Below, one piece after another: positions 40,934-50,167 of a DNA stretch of 64,000 nucleotides. Numbering within the stretch: position 1 is the first letter of the stretch; each line of letters begins with the position of its first letter. The stretch is from Streptomyces hayashii (GTDB taxonomy: Bacteria > Actinomycetota > Actinomycetes > Streptomycetales > Streptomycetaceae), in assembly GCF_024539815.1 (NCBI RefSeq), contig NZ_JAHHIU010000064.1, positions 1 to 64,000 of the forward strand, written 5' to 3'. The position numbers and the translations under genes are program-made. The notes under the pieces are model-generated. The model made no database searches, was not told where the DNA came from, and saw nothing but the letters and a program-made list of their open reading frames with translations.

Positions 40934-42489
40934 CCGTGAAACAGACGCTGTACGAGTGGTTCGCCGCCTCGGTCGCCGAGTTTCCCGACCACGTGGCGCT
41001 CGAAATCGGAGCGGACCGCCTGACCTATCAGGAGCTCCACGATGCGGCCGAGCGTGTGGCGGCGCGGCTGCTCACCGCCCACGCGGCGCCGCAGCGGGTG
41101 GGACTGCTGGCCGAGCGCAGCGTCCTTGCCTACGCCGGTTATCTCGCGGTGCACCTCCTGGGCGCCACCGTCGTCCCGCTCAACCCGACGTTCCCGGCCG
41201 CCCGGAACGCCGCGATCGTGAGCGCCGGCGACCTGGACCTCGTCCTGGTCGAGGCGACCGGCCGGGAGACCGACGTCCTCGCCCTGCCCGCCCCTGCCGT
41301 GACCCTCACGGGCACGCCGGCGACGGCGGACGGGAACGGCGTTCCGGCTCCCGGGCAGGCCGGGCAGGCCGGCCCCGAGAGCATCGCGTATGTGCTCTTC
41401 ACCTCCGGTTCGACGGGCGCGCCCAAGGGCGTGCCCATTCGGCACGGCAATGTCTCCGCGTATCTCTCACACGTCATACCGCGGTACGAGTTGGGGCCCG
41501 GGAGCCGGCTGTCCCAGACCTTCGACCTCACCTTCGACCTGTCCGTGTTCGACATGTTCGCCGCCTGGGGCAGTGGCGCCACCCTGGTCGTTCCCACCCG
41601 CCGCGACCTGCTGGCGCCGGTTCGGTGGGCGGCGGAAGCGGGGCTCACGCACTGGTTCTCCGTACCGTCCCTGGTGTCTTTCGCACGCCGGATGCGGGCG
41701 TTGAAGCCGGGGTCCCTGCCGGCCCTGCGCTGGAGCCTGTTCTGCGGTGAACCCCTGACGTTGCAGCAAGCGCAGGCATGGGCCGAGGCCGCGCCGGGGA
41801 GCACCTTGGAGAACCTCTACGGGCCGACCGAACTGACCATCAGCTGCGCCGAGTTCCGACTGCCACGGGACGTCGCCGAGTGGCCCCGACCGGCCAACGG
41901 CACGGTCCCCATCGGGACGCTGTACCCAGGACTCTCCCACCTGGTGCTCGACGCGCAAGGGTCGCCCGCCGACGACGGCGAACTGGTCGTCCGAGGTCCC
42001 CAGCGGTTCCCCGGTTATCTGGACCCACGGGACAACGCGGACCGGTTCCTGCTGCACGACGGCGCCTTCGGCACATCGGTCCCGCACTCCGGGGACGCCC
42101 CGATCACCGCCGACCACTGGTACCGCACCGGTGACCGGGTCGCCCGGCAGGACGGACGACTCGTTCACCTGGGGCGGATGGACCACCAGGTGAAGGTGCG
42201 CGGCTACCGGATCGAACTGGGAGAGATCGAGGCCGCGCTGCGGGAACAACGAGGGGTGGGCGACGCGATCGTGATCGCGATCCAGGACGCTCGCGGCGAA
42301 GTGTCCCTCGAAGCGGTCTGCACCGGTCCGGAACCCCAGCCGGAAGAGATCATGGCGAACCTGCGCTCCCGCATACCCGAGTACATGATCCCGCGCAGCG
42401 TGACCGTGTTCGACGAACTCCCCCTGAACATCAACGGAAAGATCGACCGCCGGACCGTGGCGGCCATGATCGCCGGTCGGCGCGGATAG
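40930..42489 (+). CDS. Stand-alone NRPS adenylation domain 2
   Basis: The 519-residue adenylating enzyme has [52 protein letters not shown] and NINGKIDR. It is a close paralogue of the A domain at 10017-11582 but in the opposite arm. The predicted pocket residues are similar (D-L-F-S at the first positions), so the two may activate the same or related amino acids. It carries no T domain. Candidate acceptors are the ACPs of the right arm or the A-less T domains of the left arm. It overlaps the upstream gene by 4 bp. Confidence 0.93.
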   Translation: MTVKQTLYEWFAASVAEFPDHVALEIGADRLTYQELHDAAERVAARLLTAHAAPQRVGLLAERSVLAYAGYLAVHLLGATVVPLNPTFPAARNAAIVSAGDLDLVLVEATGRETDVLALPAPAVTLTGTPATADGNGVPAPGQAGQAGPESIAYVLFTSGSTGAPKGVPIRHGNVSAYLSHVIPRYELGPGSRLSQTFDLTFDLSVFDMFAAWGSGATLVVPTRRDLLAPVRWAAEAGLTHWFSVPSLVSFARRMRALKPGSLPALRWSLFCGEPLTLQQAQAWAEAAPGSTLENLYGPTELTISCAEFRLPRDVAEWPRPANGTVPIGTLYPGLSHLVLDAQGSPADDGELVVRGPQRFPGYLDPRDNADRFLLHDGAFGTSVPHSGDAPITADHWYRTGDRVARQDGRLVHLGRMDHQVKVRGYRIELGEIEAALREQRGVGDAIVIAIQDARGEVSLEAVCTGPEPQPEEIMANLRSRIPEYMIPRSVTVFDELPLNINGKIDRRTVAAMIAGRRG

Positions 42490-42513
42490 CCGCCGCACAG
42501 CCGAAGGAGCGCG

Positions 42514-43008
42514 ATGAAGACCGAGAACCGCATAACGAGCCGTCAGAGCGTCTCCGCCGAGGACTACCGTCACGCGATCTCCCGGCTGCCGACCGGTGTC
42601 ACCGTGATCACCACCGTCGGACCGGTCGGGTGCACCGCCAACGCGGTCATGTCCCTGTCCGTGGATCCACCGAGTGTGCTTCTGTCCCTGACCACTTCGA
42701 GCCGGACACTGGCCCACATCCGGGCGGAAGGGCGCTTCGCGGTGAACGTCCTGTCGTGGGCGGACCGGCGACTGGTGGCGCAGTTCGCGACGGGCGCCCC
42801 GGCGGACCGGTTCGCGGGTGTGCCTTGGCATCGGGTGGACGGCGTGCCCGTCCTGACACAGGCTTCGGCCGCGGTCGTCTGCACCGTGCGGGAAACAGTG
42901 GCGCTCCTGGATCACACGCTGATCGCCGGCACGGCCGAGTGGACCCAGACCAGCGACGCCCCGGCGACCGTCCTGTACGGGAACCAGCAGTACGCCGTCG
43001 GACCCTGA
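42514..43008 (+). CDS. Flavin reductase (HpaC/DIM6-NTAB type)
   Basis: This 164-residue flavin reductase domain protein has LPTGVTVITT near residue 26, NAVMSLSVDPPSVLLSL, and ASAAVVCTV in its second half. It uses NAD(P)H to supply reduced FMN or FAD to a monooxygenase. The obvious partner in the cluster is the luciferase-like monooxygenase at 8964. AAGGAG precedes the ATG at 42514. It is the last gene of the compact right-arm operon. Confidence 0.93.
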   Translation: MKTENRITSRQSVSAEDYRHAISRLPTGVTVITTVGPVGCTANAVMSLSVDPPSVLLSLTTSSRTLAHIRAEGRFAVNVLSWADRRLVAQFATGAPADRFAGVPWHRVDGVPVLTQASAAVVCTVRETVALLDHTLIAGTAEWTQTSDAPATVLYGNQQYAVGP

Positions 43009-43342
43009 GGCCCTCTGCCTGGCTTACTGCGGTTCTGGGTCAATAACGACCCGTTCCTGTAGCCGAAATGCACCGGTGCCCAGGCTTATCGAGTTCTGAC
43101 AGAATGCCAGCCGACCCAGGAGGCTCCATGAGTGGCGAGTTCGAGGGCCGGGGCGGCCGCGAACACTTCGAGTCGGGCGGCCCCGCGGAGACGATGCGAT
43201 GTCTGCACAGCGGGCTCACAAGTAGGAGACGAAGACGCCGAAGGTGAGGAATGGCAGGACGCCCGACGACATCGGCGTGCTGTTTCTCCGCGAGCCCTCA
43301 GCAGTTCCGTGAAACCCTATTACTCAGAAAGCAGGGCCGCCC
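43009..43342 (+). promoter_or_regulatory. Intergenic region before the exporter
   Basis: This region of 334 bp holds a weak GGGTC-AATAAC-GACCC hairpin (about 43037-43052) that could end the upstream transcript, and one small candidate ORF described separately. The sequence from about 43250 to 43342 shows no other gene and should contain or adjoin the exporter promoter. Confidence 0.4.
43128..43247 (+). CDS. Small candidate ORF (39 residues) with ideal ribosome site
   Basis: An ATG at 43128 follows CCAGGAGGCTCC, a near-perfect Shine-Dalgarno. The product (MSGEFEGRGG... SGLTS) ends in seven arginines. I recognise no family. It could be a leader peptide for the exporter gene 95 bp downstream, or the truncated start of a lost gene. 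Only the ribosome site supports it. Confidence 0.3.
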   Translation: MSGEFEGRGGREHFESGGPAETMRCLHSGLTSRRRRRRR

Positions 43343-44677
43343 ATGCCCATACCCATGCCGAAATCGTTAAACACGCTGCGGGAGCGCCCCTACCGACTCC
43401 TGTGGACCGCGCGCAGCATCTCCGCCATGGGCAATGCCCTGATACCGGTGACCGTCGTCTTCGCCATCCTGCGCTCGGGCGGCAGCGCCCTGGACGTCGG
43501 CACGGTGCTGACCTGCCATGCGGTCGGCCAGGTGGTGATGCTGCCGGTGGGCGGGGTGTGGGCGGACCGGCTGTCCCGCAAGCTGGTGCTGATGGCGTCC
43601 GACGCCATCCAGGCGCTCTGCTACGGCCTGCTCGCCGTGATGATATTCCTGGATCGGGCGGCGGTCTGGCAGTTCGCCGTCACCTACACGATCGCCGGCA
43701 TGGCCATGGCCTTCTTCACCCCGGCGTCCCGGGCCGTCGTGCCCGAGCTCGTCCGCGCTGAGCATCTGCAACCGGCGAACGCCCTGCTCGGTCTGACCGA
43801 CAGCACCACCAAGGTGCTCGGCCCCGCCCTCGCCGCCCTGCTGCTGGCGGTCTCCAGCCCAGGCGCCGCGATCCTCATCAACGCCGTCAGCTTCCTGCTG
43901 AGCTTCGTGCTGATCTCCCGCATGCACCTGCACAGGCAGGCGCAACGGTCCGAGAAACAGCACTTCTTCGCCGACCTGCGCGACGGCTGGCTGGTGGTGG
44001 CCCGGCGCCGCTGGTATCTGGCCAATCTTCTCTGCTGGGGCGTGTGGAACTTCGCGATAGCGTTCTTCTTCGTCCTGGGCCCGGTCGTGATGCAGGACGG
44101 CCACGGCGGCGCCACCTCATGGAGCGTGATCATGATCACCGGCGCGGTCGGCTCCATCGTCGGCGGGCTGGCCGCACTGCACTACCGGCCGCGCCGCCCG
44201 CTGGTCACCGCGAACGCGGCCGCGGTGATAGGCATCGGCCCGCTGGCCCTGCTCGCTCCCCCCGCCCCGCTCTTCGTCATCGCTCTGGGCGTGGCCGTGG
44301 CGTTCACCATGACCTCGCTCGTCGGAGAGATCCTGGCGACCACGCAGCAGCAGCTCTTCCCCGAGGAAGTGCAGGCCCGCGTCAGCTCGCTGGACTGGAT
44401 GATCTCGTTGATCGCCATGCCCGCCGGCTACGCCGCCGCCGCTCCGGTCGCCGATTTCCTCGGCATGCGCACGACCCTGCTGGTCGCCGCGGCCCTCATC
44501 GGCACGCCGTGCCTGCTGCTGAACCTGCTGCCTGGCGTGCGTTCCGTGCAGCGCTTCCCCGACGGCACCATCGGCGTCGTCGGCGAACGGGATGACGCCG
44601 CGCCCCTCTCCGGAGCCGCGGTATCGGTTCCCCCCGTGAAGGTCGCGACCGAGACGCCCGGTTCACCGGGGCGCTGA
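43343..44677 (+). CDS. MFS transporter (drug/siderophore exporter type)
   Basis: The 444-residue membrane protein has about 12 hydrophobic segments, GGVWADRLSRK near residue 69 (the MFS loop 2-3 motif) and a long polar tail after about residue 405. It resembles EntS-type efflux carriers and most likely exports the cluster product. Codon 9 is TTA (43367-43369), the rare leucine codon read by the bldA tRNA, so translation is tied to development. The ATG at 43343 is used; another in-frame ATG lies four codons later. Confidence 0.92.
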   Translation: MPIPMPKSLNTLRERPYRLLWTARSISAMGNALIPVTVVFAILRSGGSALDVGTVLTCHAVGQVVMLPVGGVWADRLSRKLVLMASDAIQALCYGLLAVMIFLDRAAVWQFAVTYTIAGMAMAFFTPASRAVVPELVRAEHLQPANALLGLTDSTTKVLGPALAALLLAVSSPGAAILINAVSFLLSFVLISRMHLHRQAQRSEKQHFFADLRDGWLVVARRRWYLANLLCWGVWNFAIAFFFVLGPVVMQDGHGGATSWSVIMITGAVGSIVGGLAALHYRPRRPLVTANAAAVIGIGPLALLAPPAPLFVIALGVAVAFTMTSLVGEILATTQQQLFPEEVQARVSSLDWMISLIAMPAGYAAAAPVADFLGMRTTLLVAAALIGTPCLLLNLLPGVRSVQRFPDGTIGVVGERDDAAPLSGAAVSVPPVKVATETPGSPGR

Positions 44678-45151
44678 ACCGGCCCGTCCCCCCGCCGCCC
44701 TCGACTCGCCGCGCCTTCGTGCGACGTCGGGGGCAGCCCGGCCGGGCGGCGTTCCGTTCGCCGCGGTGCGGGCCGGCGGGGAGGACGGGCGTCGTTCCCC
44801 GGCACGGCTCCACCGAGCGCTCCCCCGACCGGGACCGGTCCCGAAGCCCCCGTCCGGGCCGTGCTCACGGGATTCCCGGTTCTCGCGGACAGCACCGCCC
44901 CGAGCCCATGTCTCGCAATTCACCGTCGTCCCGTATGCACGGGTTCCATAATTCACCCGAGACGCTATCGAAATGTCCTGATGCATCTGCCATGCATCCG
45001 CAATGCGGCGCCCATGCGGGTCTCGACTGCGAGTCGATCAGCGTGCAATGGTGGCATGGCACACGCAGGCGAACCGGAGCTGACAACGCACGCCGGGCGC
45101 GCGGTCGGCGAACCCGGCGGCATCCTCGGCTAACGGGGGTAACTGACAGCT
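44678..45151 (+). promoter_or_regulatory. Promoter region of the SARP activator gene
   Basis: About 474 bp without a supported gene. Two palindromes stand out: CCCGT-ATGC-ACGGG at 44930-44943 and TCGACT-GCG-AGTCGA at 45023-45037, the second about 115 bp before the start. Repeated ATGCAT/CATGC motifs lie at about 44981-45018. These are plausible operator sites for control of the activator. Confidence 0.5.
45023..45037. promoter_or_regulatory. 15-bp palindrome upstream of the SARP gene
   Basis: TCGACTGCGAGTCGA is a perfect 6-bp dyad with a 3-bp centre, placed where a repressor or autoregulatory protein could act on the SARP promoter. The binding protein is unknown. Confidence 0.45.
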
Positions 45152-48100
45152 ATGCGCTACACATTACTCGGACCGGTCGGGATGGACTTCGAGGACATAC
45201 CGCTGGCCGTGAAGCGTCCACGATGCCGGGCAGTCCTGGCCTATCTGCTGCTGCACGCCAACCAGGTGGTCTCCACGGGGCAGTTGATCGACGCGCTGTG
45301 GGGCGGCTCGGAGCCGCAGACGGCCCGCTCGCAGATCCAGGCGGACATCGCGGCGCTGCGCCGGGCGTGCCGCGACGCCGGAGCCAAGGTCCCGGTCGAG
45401 AGCCGGGCGCCCGGCTATTCGATCGCCGTCGACGACGGCGAGCTCGACCTCGACGTCTTCCGAAGCAGCATGGCCCGGGCCCGCCAGGAGGCCGCGCGCG
45501 GTGACAGCCGCTCGGCGGTGCGCCTGATCCGCGAAGCGCTCGCGCTGTGGCAGGGCATGCCGCTGGCCGACATCGCGGTCAGCTACGCCGAGTCCGCGCA
45601 GACCCAGCTGACCAGCCTGCGCCTGACGGCGTACGAGGATCTGGCCGACCTGGAGATCGGCGAAGGGCATCACGGCGCGCTCATCGACGATCTGATGCCC
45701 CTCGTCGCGGCGCACCCCTTGCACGAGAACCTGCGGGTGAAGCTGATGCTCGCGCTGTACCGCTCGGGCCGCCAGACCGCCGCGCTGGAACAGGCGCGCG
45801 AGCTGCGCTCGTTGCTGGCCGAGCAGCAGGGGCTCACCCCGGGCCGCAGATTCACCGACATGGAACAGGCGATCCTGCGCGCCGATCCCTCGCTGGACGC
45901 CATGGCGCCCACCCCGCCGGCCGACACCGCGCACCCGGCCTCCGAGCACGAGTCGGCCCCCCTGGACGACGCCCCGACGGACGGCGTGCTCCTCGATGCA
46001 CCGGCCGCGCCCGCGCCGCCGCCGGTGCCGATGCAACTGCCGCCGACGCCACAGCTGGTGGGTCGGCAGGCCCTTCTCGACCAGCTCGACGACTTCCTGG
46101 CCGGGAGCCTGTCCGACGAAGGAGTCCCGGGCACGGTCGCGGTGGTCGGCCCCGCCGGTGTCGGAAAGACGACGTTGGCCGTGCACTGGGGCCGTACGAT
46201 GGCCGACCGCTTCCCCGACGGCCAGCTCTACATCGACCTGCACGACCCCGACACACAGCGCGCGATGACCCCGGCACGGACGATCGCCCGCGCGCTGCGC
46301 TCACTGGGGCTGCCCCGGGACGCCATCCCGGCCGAGGCCGACGAACTCATCGACCTGTACCGCTCGACGGTCGCCGGCAAGCGCCTGCTCGTCCTGCTCG
46401 ACAACGCCCGGTCGGTCGACCAGGTCCGCCCGCTGCTGACCACCGGGCCGGGCTCGGCGACCCTGATCACCAGCCGCTTCCGCCTGACCGGCCTGGTCGT
46501 GCGGGACGGGGCGCGTCAGGTGGCGGTCGGGCCGATGTCGTCGCAGGAAGCGGAGCAGTTGCTGGAGCGCATGCTCGGCGCGGAGCGTCTGCGCGCCGAG
46601 CCGGGCGCGGCCCACAGCCTGGCCGAGGCGTGCGGGCGCATACCGCTGGCCCTGAGCATCGCGGCGGCCCACATCGCCAATCATCCGCTCGCGTCGATCG
46701 CCGACCACATCAGGGACCTGCTCGACGGGAACCGCCTGGCCGCACTCCAGACTCCCGGCGACGGCGACAGCACGATGCAGACGGTCCTCGGACAGTCCTA
46801 CGACGCCCTGGACCCCGACACCCGCCTCATGTTCCGCCGCCTCGGACTCTCCCCGGGACCGGACTTCACGGTCGCGGCGGCCTCGGTGCTGGCCGGGCTC
46901 AGCCGGGCCGAGGCCGGCCGCCTCGTGGACCGTCTGCTGGACGCCCACCTGATCGGTCAGTCGGCCGCGGACCGCTTCACCCTCCATGACCTGACCCGCC
47001 TGTACGCGCGTGCGCGCGCCGAGGCCGAGGACTCCGGGACCGACCGCAAGACGGCACGCGGCCGTCTGACCGAGTGGTACCTGGAACGCACCCTCGCGGC
47101 GCAGGCGCTGGCCTTCCCCGGGTACGCCCGGCTGTCCGGAGCCGAGCACTCCCCCGTCGCGGACTTCGACACCGCGGCCGAGGCGCTGGCCTGGTTCGAC
47201 AACGAGATCCCGAACCTGATCGCGGCGCTGCACGACGACCCGATCGGCGCGCACACCTGGCGGATCGCCGACGGCCTTCGCCCCTACTTCGCCACCCGGC
47301 TGAACGTCGGCGACTGGATCGACGCCGCCAACGCCGCCATCGTGGCCGCCGAGCGTCTGGGCAACGCCGAGGCCCGGTTCAGCGGGTGGTACAGCCTCGC
47401 GCACGCGAACCTGAGCGTGAACGACCATCCGAAGGCGATGAGGTGCTTCAAGACGGCCCTGTCGATCGCGCGCGCCGTCGGCCACCGCCAGGGCATCGAC
47501 GGCTGCGAGAACTTCATCGCGCAGATCCTGATCTTCACCGGGCACCTCGACGAGGCCGCCGGCCGTCTGGAGTCGGTGATGTCTGCGGCGCCGTCGGCCG
47601 ACAGCTCTGCCGGCACGGTGGTCACCCTCTCCCGACTCGGCGAGGTCTACTTCGAGTTGGGCCGACTGGTCGACTCCCTGCGCGTCCGGCGCCACGCACT
47701 GGAACTGGCCACTCTGGCCGGCGCACGACATCAGGAGCCGTACGTCCTGGTCAACCTGGCCATCGTGAAGCACTCCCTGGGGGAGGTGGAGGAGTCCGGC
47801 GCGCTGTACTCCCGAGCCCTGACCATCCTTGAGGAGTTCGGCGACACGGACCTGGAGTCGGCGGCCCTGAGCGAGCTGGCGACGGTCCACCTGGACGCCG
47901 GACGGCTGGAGGCGGCCCGCGAGTGCGCGCAGCGGGCGTGGCGCCTGGCGCAGGGTCTCAAGGCCCCGCGCTGGAGCTGGCTGGCACGCAGCGTCCTGGC
48001 GACGATCGACCGGGATCTGGAAGGTCACCTTTCGGCGGTCGTCCTGGCGGACAAGTCGGGAAACCCGGGCTGGCACAGCCGAGCCCTGGTGGCGACCGCC

Positions 48101-48505
48101 GCCACGGCCGTGGCCGTGGGGCGGCCCGGGGCCGCGCGCGACTACGCCTGCCAGGCGCTGCAACTGGCGGTGACCCACCGCTATCGCATGTCCGAGGCCG
48201 ACAGCCTGCTGGTCCTGGCCCGCACACAGACGCCGGGCAGCCCCGAAGCCCACGACTTCGCACGCCGCGCGCTGGCCATCCATCGGCATACCGGACGGCG
48301 GCTGGGCGAACGACGGGCGCGAGCGCTGCTGGAGGAGTGGGGAACGGCCGAGGCGACCGCCCGGGTGACCCGTCTGTTCCAGATCCCCACCCAGCAGACT
48401 CCTCCTCCCGCCTGGGTCCGGGTTCCGCAGCGGCGGGCCGCCGGCTGGTGGCTGACCGAAGCCCCGCCCGCCGTGGAGGTCGGGCCCGGAACCAAGGAGC
48501 AATGA
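45152..48505 (+). CDS. SARP-family pathway activator with NB-ARC and TPR domains (AfsR-like)
   Basis: The 1,117-residue regulator has an OmpR-type DNA-binding domain at about 1-95, a bacterial transcriptional activation domain at about 100-245, a Pro/Ala-rich linker, an NB-ARC ATPase from about 300 (P-loop GPAGVGKT 333-340, then LLVLLDNA and RIPLALSIAA) and TPR repeats at about 730-1060. SARPs bind direct heptamer repeats and recruit RNA polymerase to antibiotic promoters. As the only transcription regulator inside the cluster, it should switch on the divergent arms. Codon 5 is TTA (45164-45166), making translation dependent on bldA. The GC context and position mark the right edge of the cluster. 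Confidence 0.95.
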   Translation: MRYTLLGPVGMDFEDIPLAVKRPRCRAVLAYLLLHANQVVSTGQLIDALWGGSEPQTARSQIQADIAALRRACRDAGAKVPVESRAPGYSIAVDDGELDLDVFRSSMARARQEAARGDSRSAVRLIREALALWQGMPLADIAVSYAESAQTQLTSLRLTAYEDLADLEIGEGHHGALIDDLMPLVAAHPLHENLRVKLMLALYRSGRQTAALEQARELRSLLAEQQGLTPGRRFTDMEQAILRADPSLDAMAPTPPADTAHPASEHESAPLDDAPTDGVLLDAPAAPAPPPVPMQLPPTPQLVGRQALLDQLDDFLAGSLSDEGVPGTVAVVGPAGVGKTTLAVHWGRTMADRFPDGQLYIDLHDPDTQRAMTPARTIARALRSLGLPRDAIPAEADELIDLYRSTVAGKRLLVLLDNARSVDQVRPLLTTGPGSATLITSRFRLTGLVVRDGARQVAVGPMSSQEAEQLLERMLGAERLRAEPGAAHSLAEACGRIPLALSIAAAHIANHPLASIADHIRDLLDGNRLAALQTPGDGDSTMQTVLGQSYDALDPDTRLMFRRLGLSPGPDFTVAAASVLAGLSRAEAGRLVDRLLDAHLIGQSAADRFTLHDLTRLYARARAEAEDSGTDRKTARGRLTEWYLERTLAAQALAFPGYARLSGAEHSPVADFDTAAEALAWFDNEIPNLIAALHDDPIGAHTWRIADGLRPYFATRLNVGDWIDAANAAIVAAERLGNAEARFSGWYSLAHANLSVNDHPKAMRCFKTALSIARAVGHRQGIDGCENFIAQILIFTGHLDEAAGRLESVMSAAPSADSSAGTVVTLSRLGEVYFELGRLVDSLRVRRHALELATLAGARHQEPYVLVNLAIVKHSLGEVEESGALYSRALTILEEFGDTDLESAALSELATVHLDAGRLEAARECAQRAWRLAQGLKAPRWSWLARSVLATIDRDLEGHLSAVVLADKSGNPGWHSRALVATAATAVAVGRPGAARDYACQALQLAVTHRYRMSEADSLLVLARTQTPGSPEAHDFARRALAIHRHTGRRLGERRARALLEEWGTAEATARVTRLFQIPTQQTPPPAWVRVPQRRAAGWWLTEAPPAVEVGPGTKEQ

Positions 48506-48548
48506 TCGCCGGTCCACCGTGCGGCAGGGGCCTGCCGACGATCGTCGA

Positions 48549-48660
48549 GCGGCCGTCGGGCGGATGCCAGGCGGCCGTCGGGCGGATGCCAGGCGGTGGT
48601 CGGGCGGATGCCAGGCGGCCGTCGGGCGGATGCCAGGCGGTGGTCGGGCGGATGCCAGGC
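48549..48660. repeat. 22-bp tandem direct repeat, five copies
   Basis: The unit CGGGCGGATGCCAGGC plus a 6-base link recurs at 48557, 48579, 48601, 48623 and 48645, exactly 22 bp apart. The link is GGCCGT or GGTGGT (copies 2 and 4 versus 3 and 5). The array fills the space between the convergent SARP and sugar-binding protein genes. It has no spacers of variable sequence, so it is not CRISPR. It may influence transcript ends or be a replication-slippage product. Confidence 0.92.
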
Positions 48661-48665
48661 TGATG

Positions 48666-49925
48666 TCAGTAGGTGACCGTCAGCGCCTCGGTGATGCGGC
48701 GTGAGGCGCGGCGGGCCTCGGTGGCCGGGTCGGCGCCGGTGAGGACCTTCGTCATGTAGCCCTTGATCGGGTTGTCCGCCTCGACGGCGGCCCACTCGGG
48801 CGTGCTGGGAGTCGCGCGGCCCCGCGCGGCCCCCGCCGCCATGGCGGCGACCCCTTCCTCGCCGGCGACGGCCTTCGCCAGCTTCGCCTTGTTCGGCACG
48901 TAGTTCATGGTGCGGGCCAGTTCGGTGTCCCACTGTGCGCCGGTCAGCGCGGAGACCACCGCGACGGCGCCCTCCCGCTCGTCGGTGTTGCGCGGGACGA
49001 CGAGGTCGGAACCTCCCGTGAAGACGGCGCCGGGCCGTCCCGCGCTCTTGCCGGGCACGGGGAAGAAGCCCAACCGGTCCCGCAGGGAGGGGTTCTGTTC
49101 CAGCACGGCGCGGGCGAGCCCGGGCACGGCCACGATCTGCGCCACCTTGCCCGCGGCGAACACCCCGGCCTGGGGCGGGTGTTCCTCGTCGGCTCCCACG
49201 GGGCCGCCGCCGAGCGACTGCAGCCGCCGGTAGAAGTCCATCCCCCGCAGCGCGGCAGGCGTGTCGAGGGCTCCTTCCCAGCGGCCGCCGTCCTCCGTGG
49301 CGAGGTCGCCGCCCTCGTCCCAGACGAACCCGGCGAGGGTGTACCAGTCCTGCCCGGCCAGGTAGACGCCCTGGTCGCCGTCCGTGTTCAGTTTCTCGGT
49401 GGCGGCGAGCCACTCGGCGCGGGTGCGGGGCGGGGCGGCGACGCCGGCCCGTGCGAAGAGGTCCTTGCGGTAGATCACCACCCGGTTGGCCGCGTACCAG
49501 GGGATGCCGTACTGGTGGAAGCGCTGACGGCCCGGTTCGGCGAGGCCGGGCAGCCAGTCGTCACGTCCCCACCTCGTCGCGGACTCCAGGGTCAGGTCGA
49601 GCAGTCCGTGTCCCTCGACGTACTGCGGGACCTGGGTGTTGCCGACCTCGATGACGTCCGGTCCGTTTCCGTCGTCCGCCTTCAGCGCGGCCTGCACCTT
49701 GTCGACGACGCCCGTCCATTCCTGGATGCGGACGTCGAGGTCGAGGTCGGGGTGGTCGTGTTCGAAGTCCTCGGTGAACCGGTCCAGGAACTCCGGGGAG
49801 GCGCTGTCCTTCATCAGCCACACCGTGACCGTGCTTCGCTCGGCGCCGCCGGTCCCGGGCAGCGCCCCACAGGCGGTCAGAAGGAAGGCGGACACGCACA
49901 CAAGGGCGAGGAGGCGACGTCTCAC
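48666..49925 (-). CDS. Extracellular solute-binding lipoprotein of a sugar ABC transporter
   Basis: About 419 residues from a GTG at 49925 (AGGA upstream), which gives a proper lipoprotein signal: VRRRLLALVCVS then the lipobox LLTAC. The body is a family 1 sugar-binding protein (TVTVWLMKDSAS, DVIEVGNTQVPQY, IPWYAANRVVIYRKDLF). It delivers an oligosaccharide to a membrane permease, but no permease or ATPase genes adjoin it, so it is an orphan that must use components encoded elsewhere. A DasR-like palindrome at 50008-50021 upstream suggests control by amino-sugar status. A longer frame upstream lacks a signal peptide at its start and is rejected. Confidence 0.88.
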   Translation of the reverse strand: MRRRLLALVCVSAFLLTACGALPGTGGAERSTVTVWLMKDSASPEFLDRFTEDFEHDHPDLDLDVRIQEWTGVVDKVQAALKADDGNGPDVIEVGNTQVPQYVEGHGLLDLTLESATRWGRDDWLPGLAEPGRQRFHQYGIPWYAANRVVIYRKDLFARAGVAAPPRTRAEWLAATEKLNTDGDQGVYLAGQDWYTLAGFVWDEGGDLATEDGGRWEGALDTPAALRGMDFYRRLQSLGGGPVGADEEHPPQAGVFAAGKVAQIVAVPGLARAVLEQNPSLRDRLGFFPVPGKSAGRPGAVFTGGSDLVVPRNTDEREGAVAVVSALTGAQWDTELARTMNYVPNKAKLAKAVAGEEGVAAMAAGAARGRATPSTPEWAAVEADNPIKGYMTKVLTGADPATEARRASRRITEALTVTY

Positions 49926-50007
49926 GGGGGTCCTGTTCTGTCTGACGGACAGGGCGGGGAGCCCGACGTGGGGGACGAGCGCGGTGCTCGCACGGGTGAC
50001 CAGGATT

Positions 50008-50021
50008 TTGGTATGGACCAA
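50008..50021. promoter_or_regulatory. DasR-like palindrome upstream of the sugar-binding protein
   Basis: TTGGTATGGACCAA is a 5-bp perfect dyad (TTGGT/ACCAA) similar to the DasR-responsive element core TGGTCTAGACCA. It sits about 85 bp before the start at 49925, a normal operator position. A GntR-family regulator is the likely ligand. Confidence 0.5.
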
Positions 50022-50167
50022 TGCGGGGGTCAAGGGGGAGCAGCCGAGGGATCGGGGCGGCCGGTCCGACGTCTCGCGCTCCGCCGCAGCTTGGGGCACG
50101 GTGGAGTGACGCGTGACACACGTGACGACGCCGACGTGACGCCGTCACGGTCGAGAGGAGCACCCTG

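Noticed and set aside
48549..48660. CRISPR-like array
   Set aside because: Units abut with a constant 22-bp period and there are no unique spacers or cas genes.
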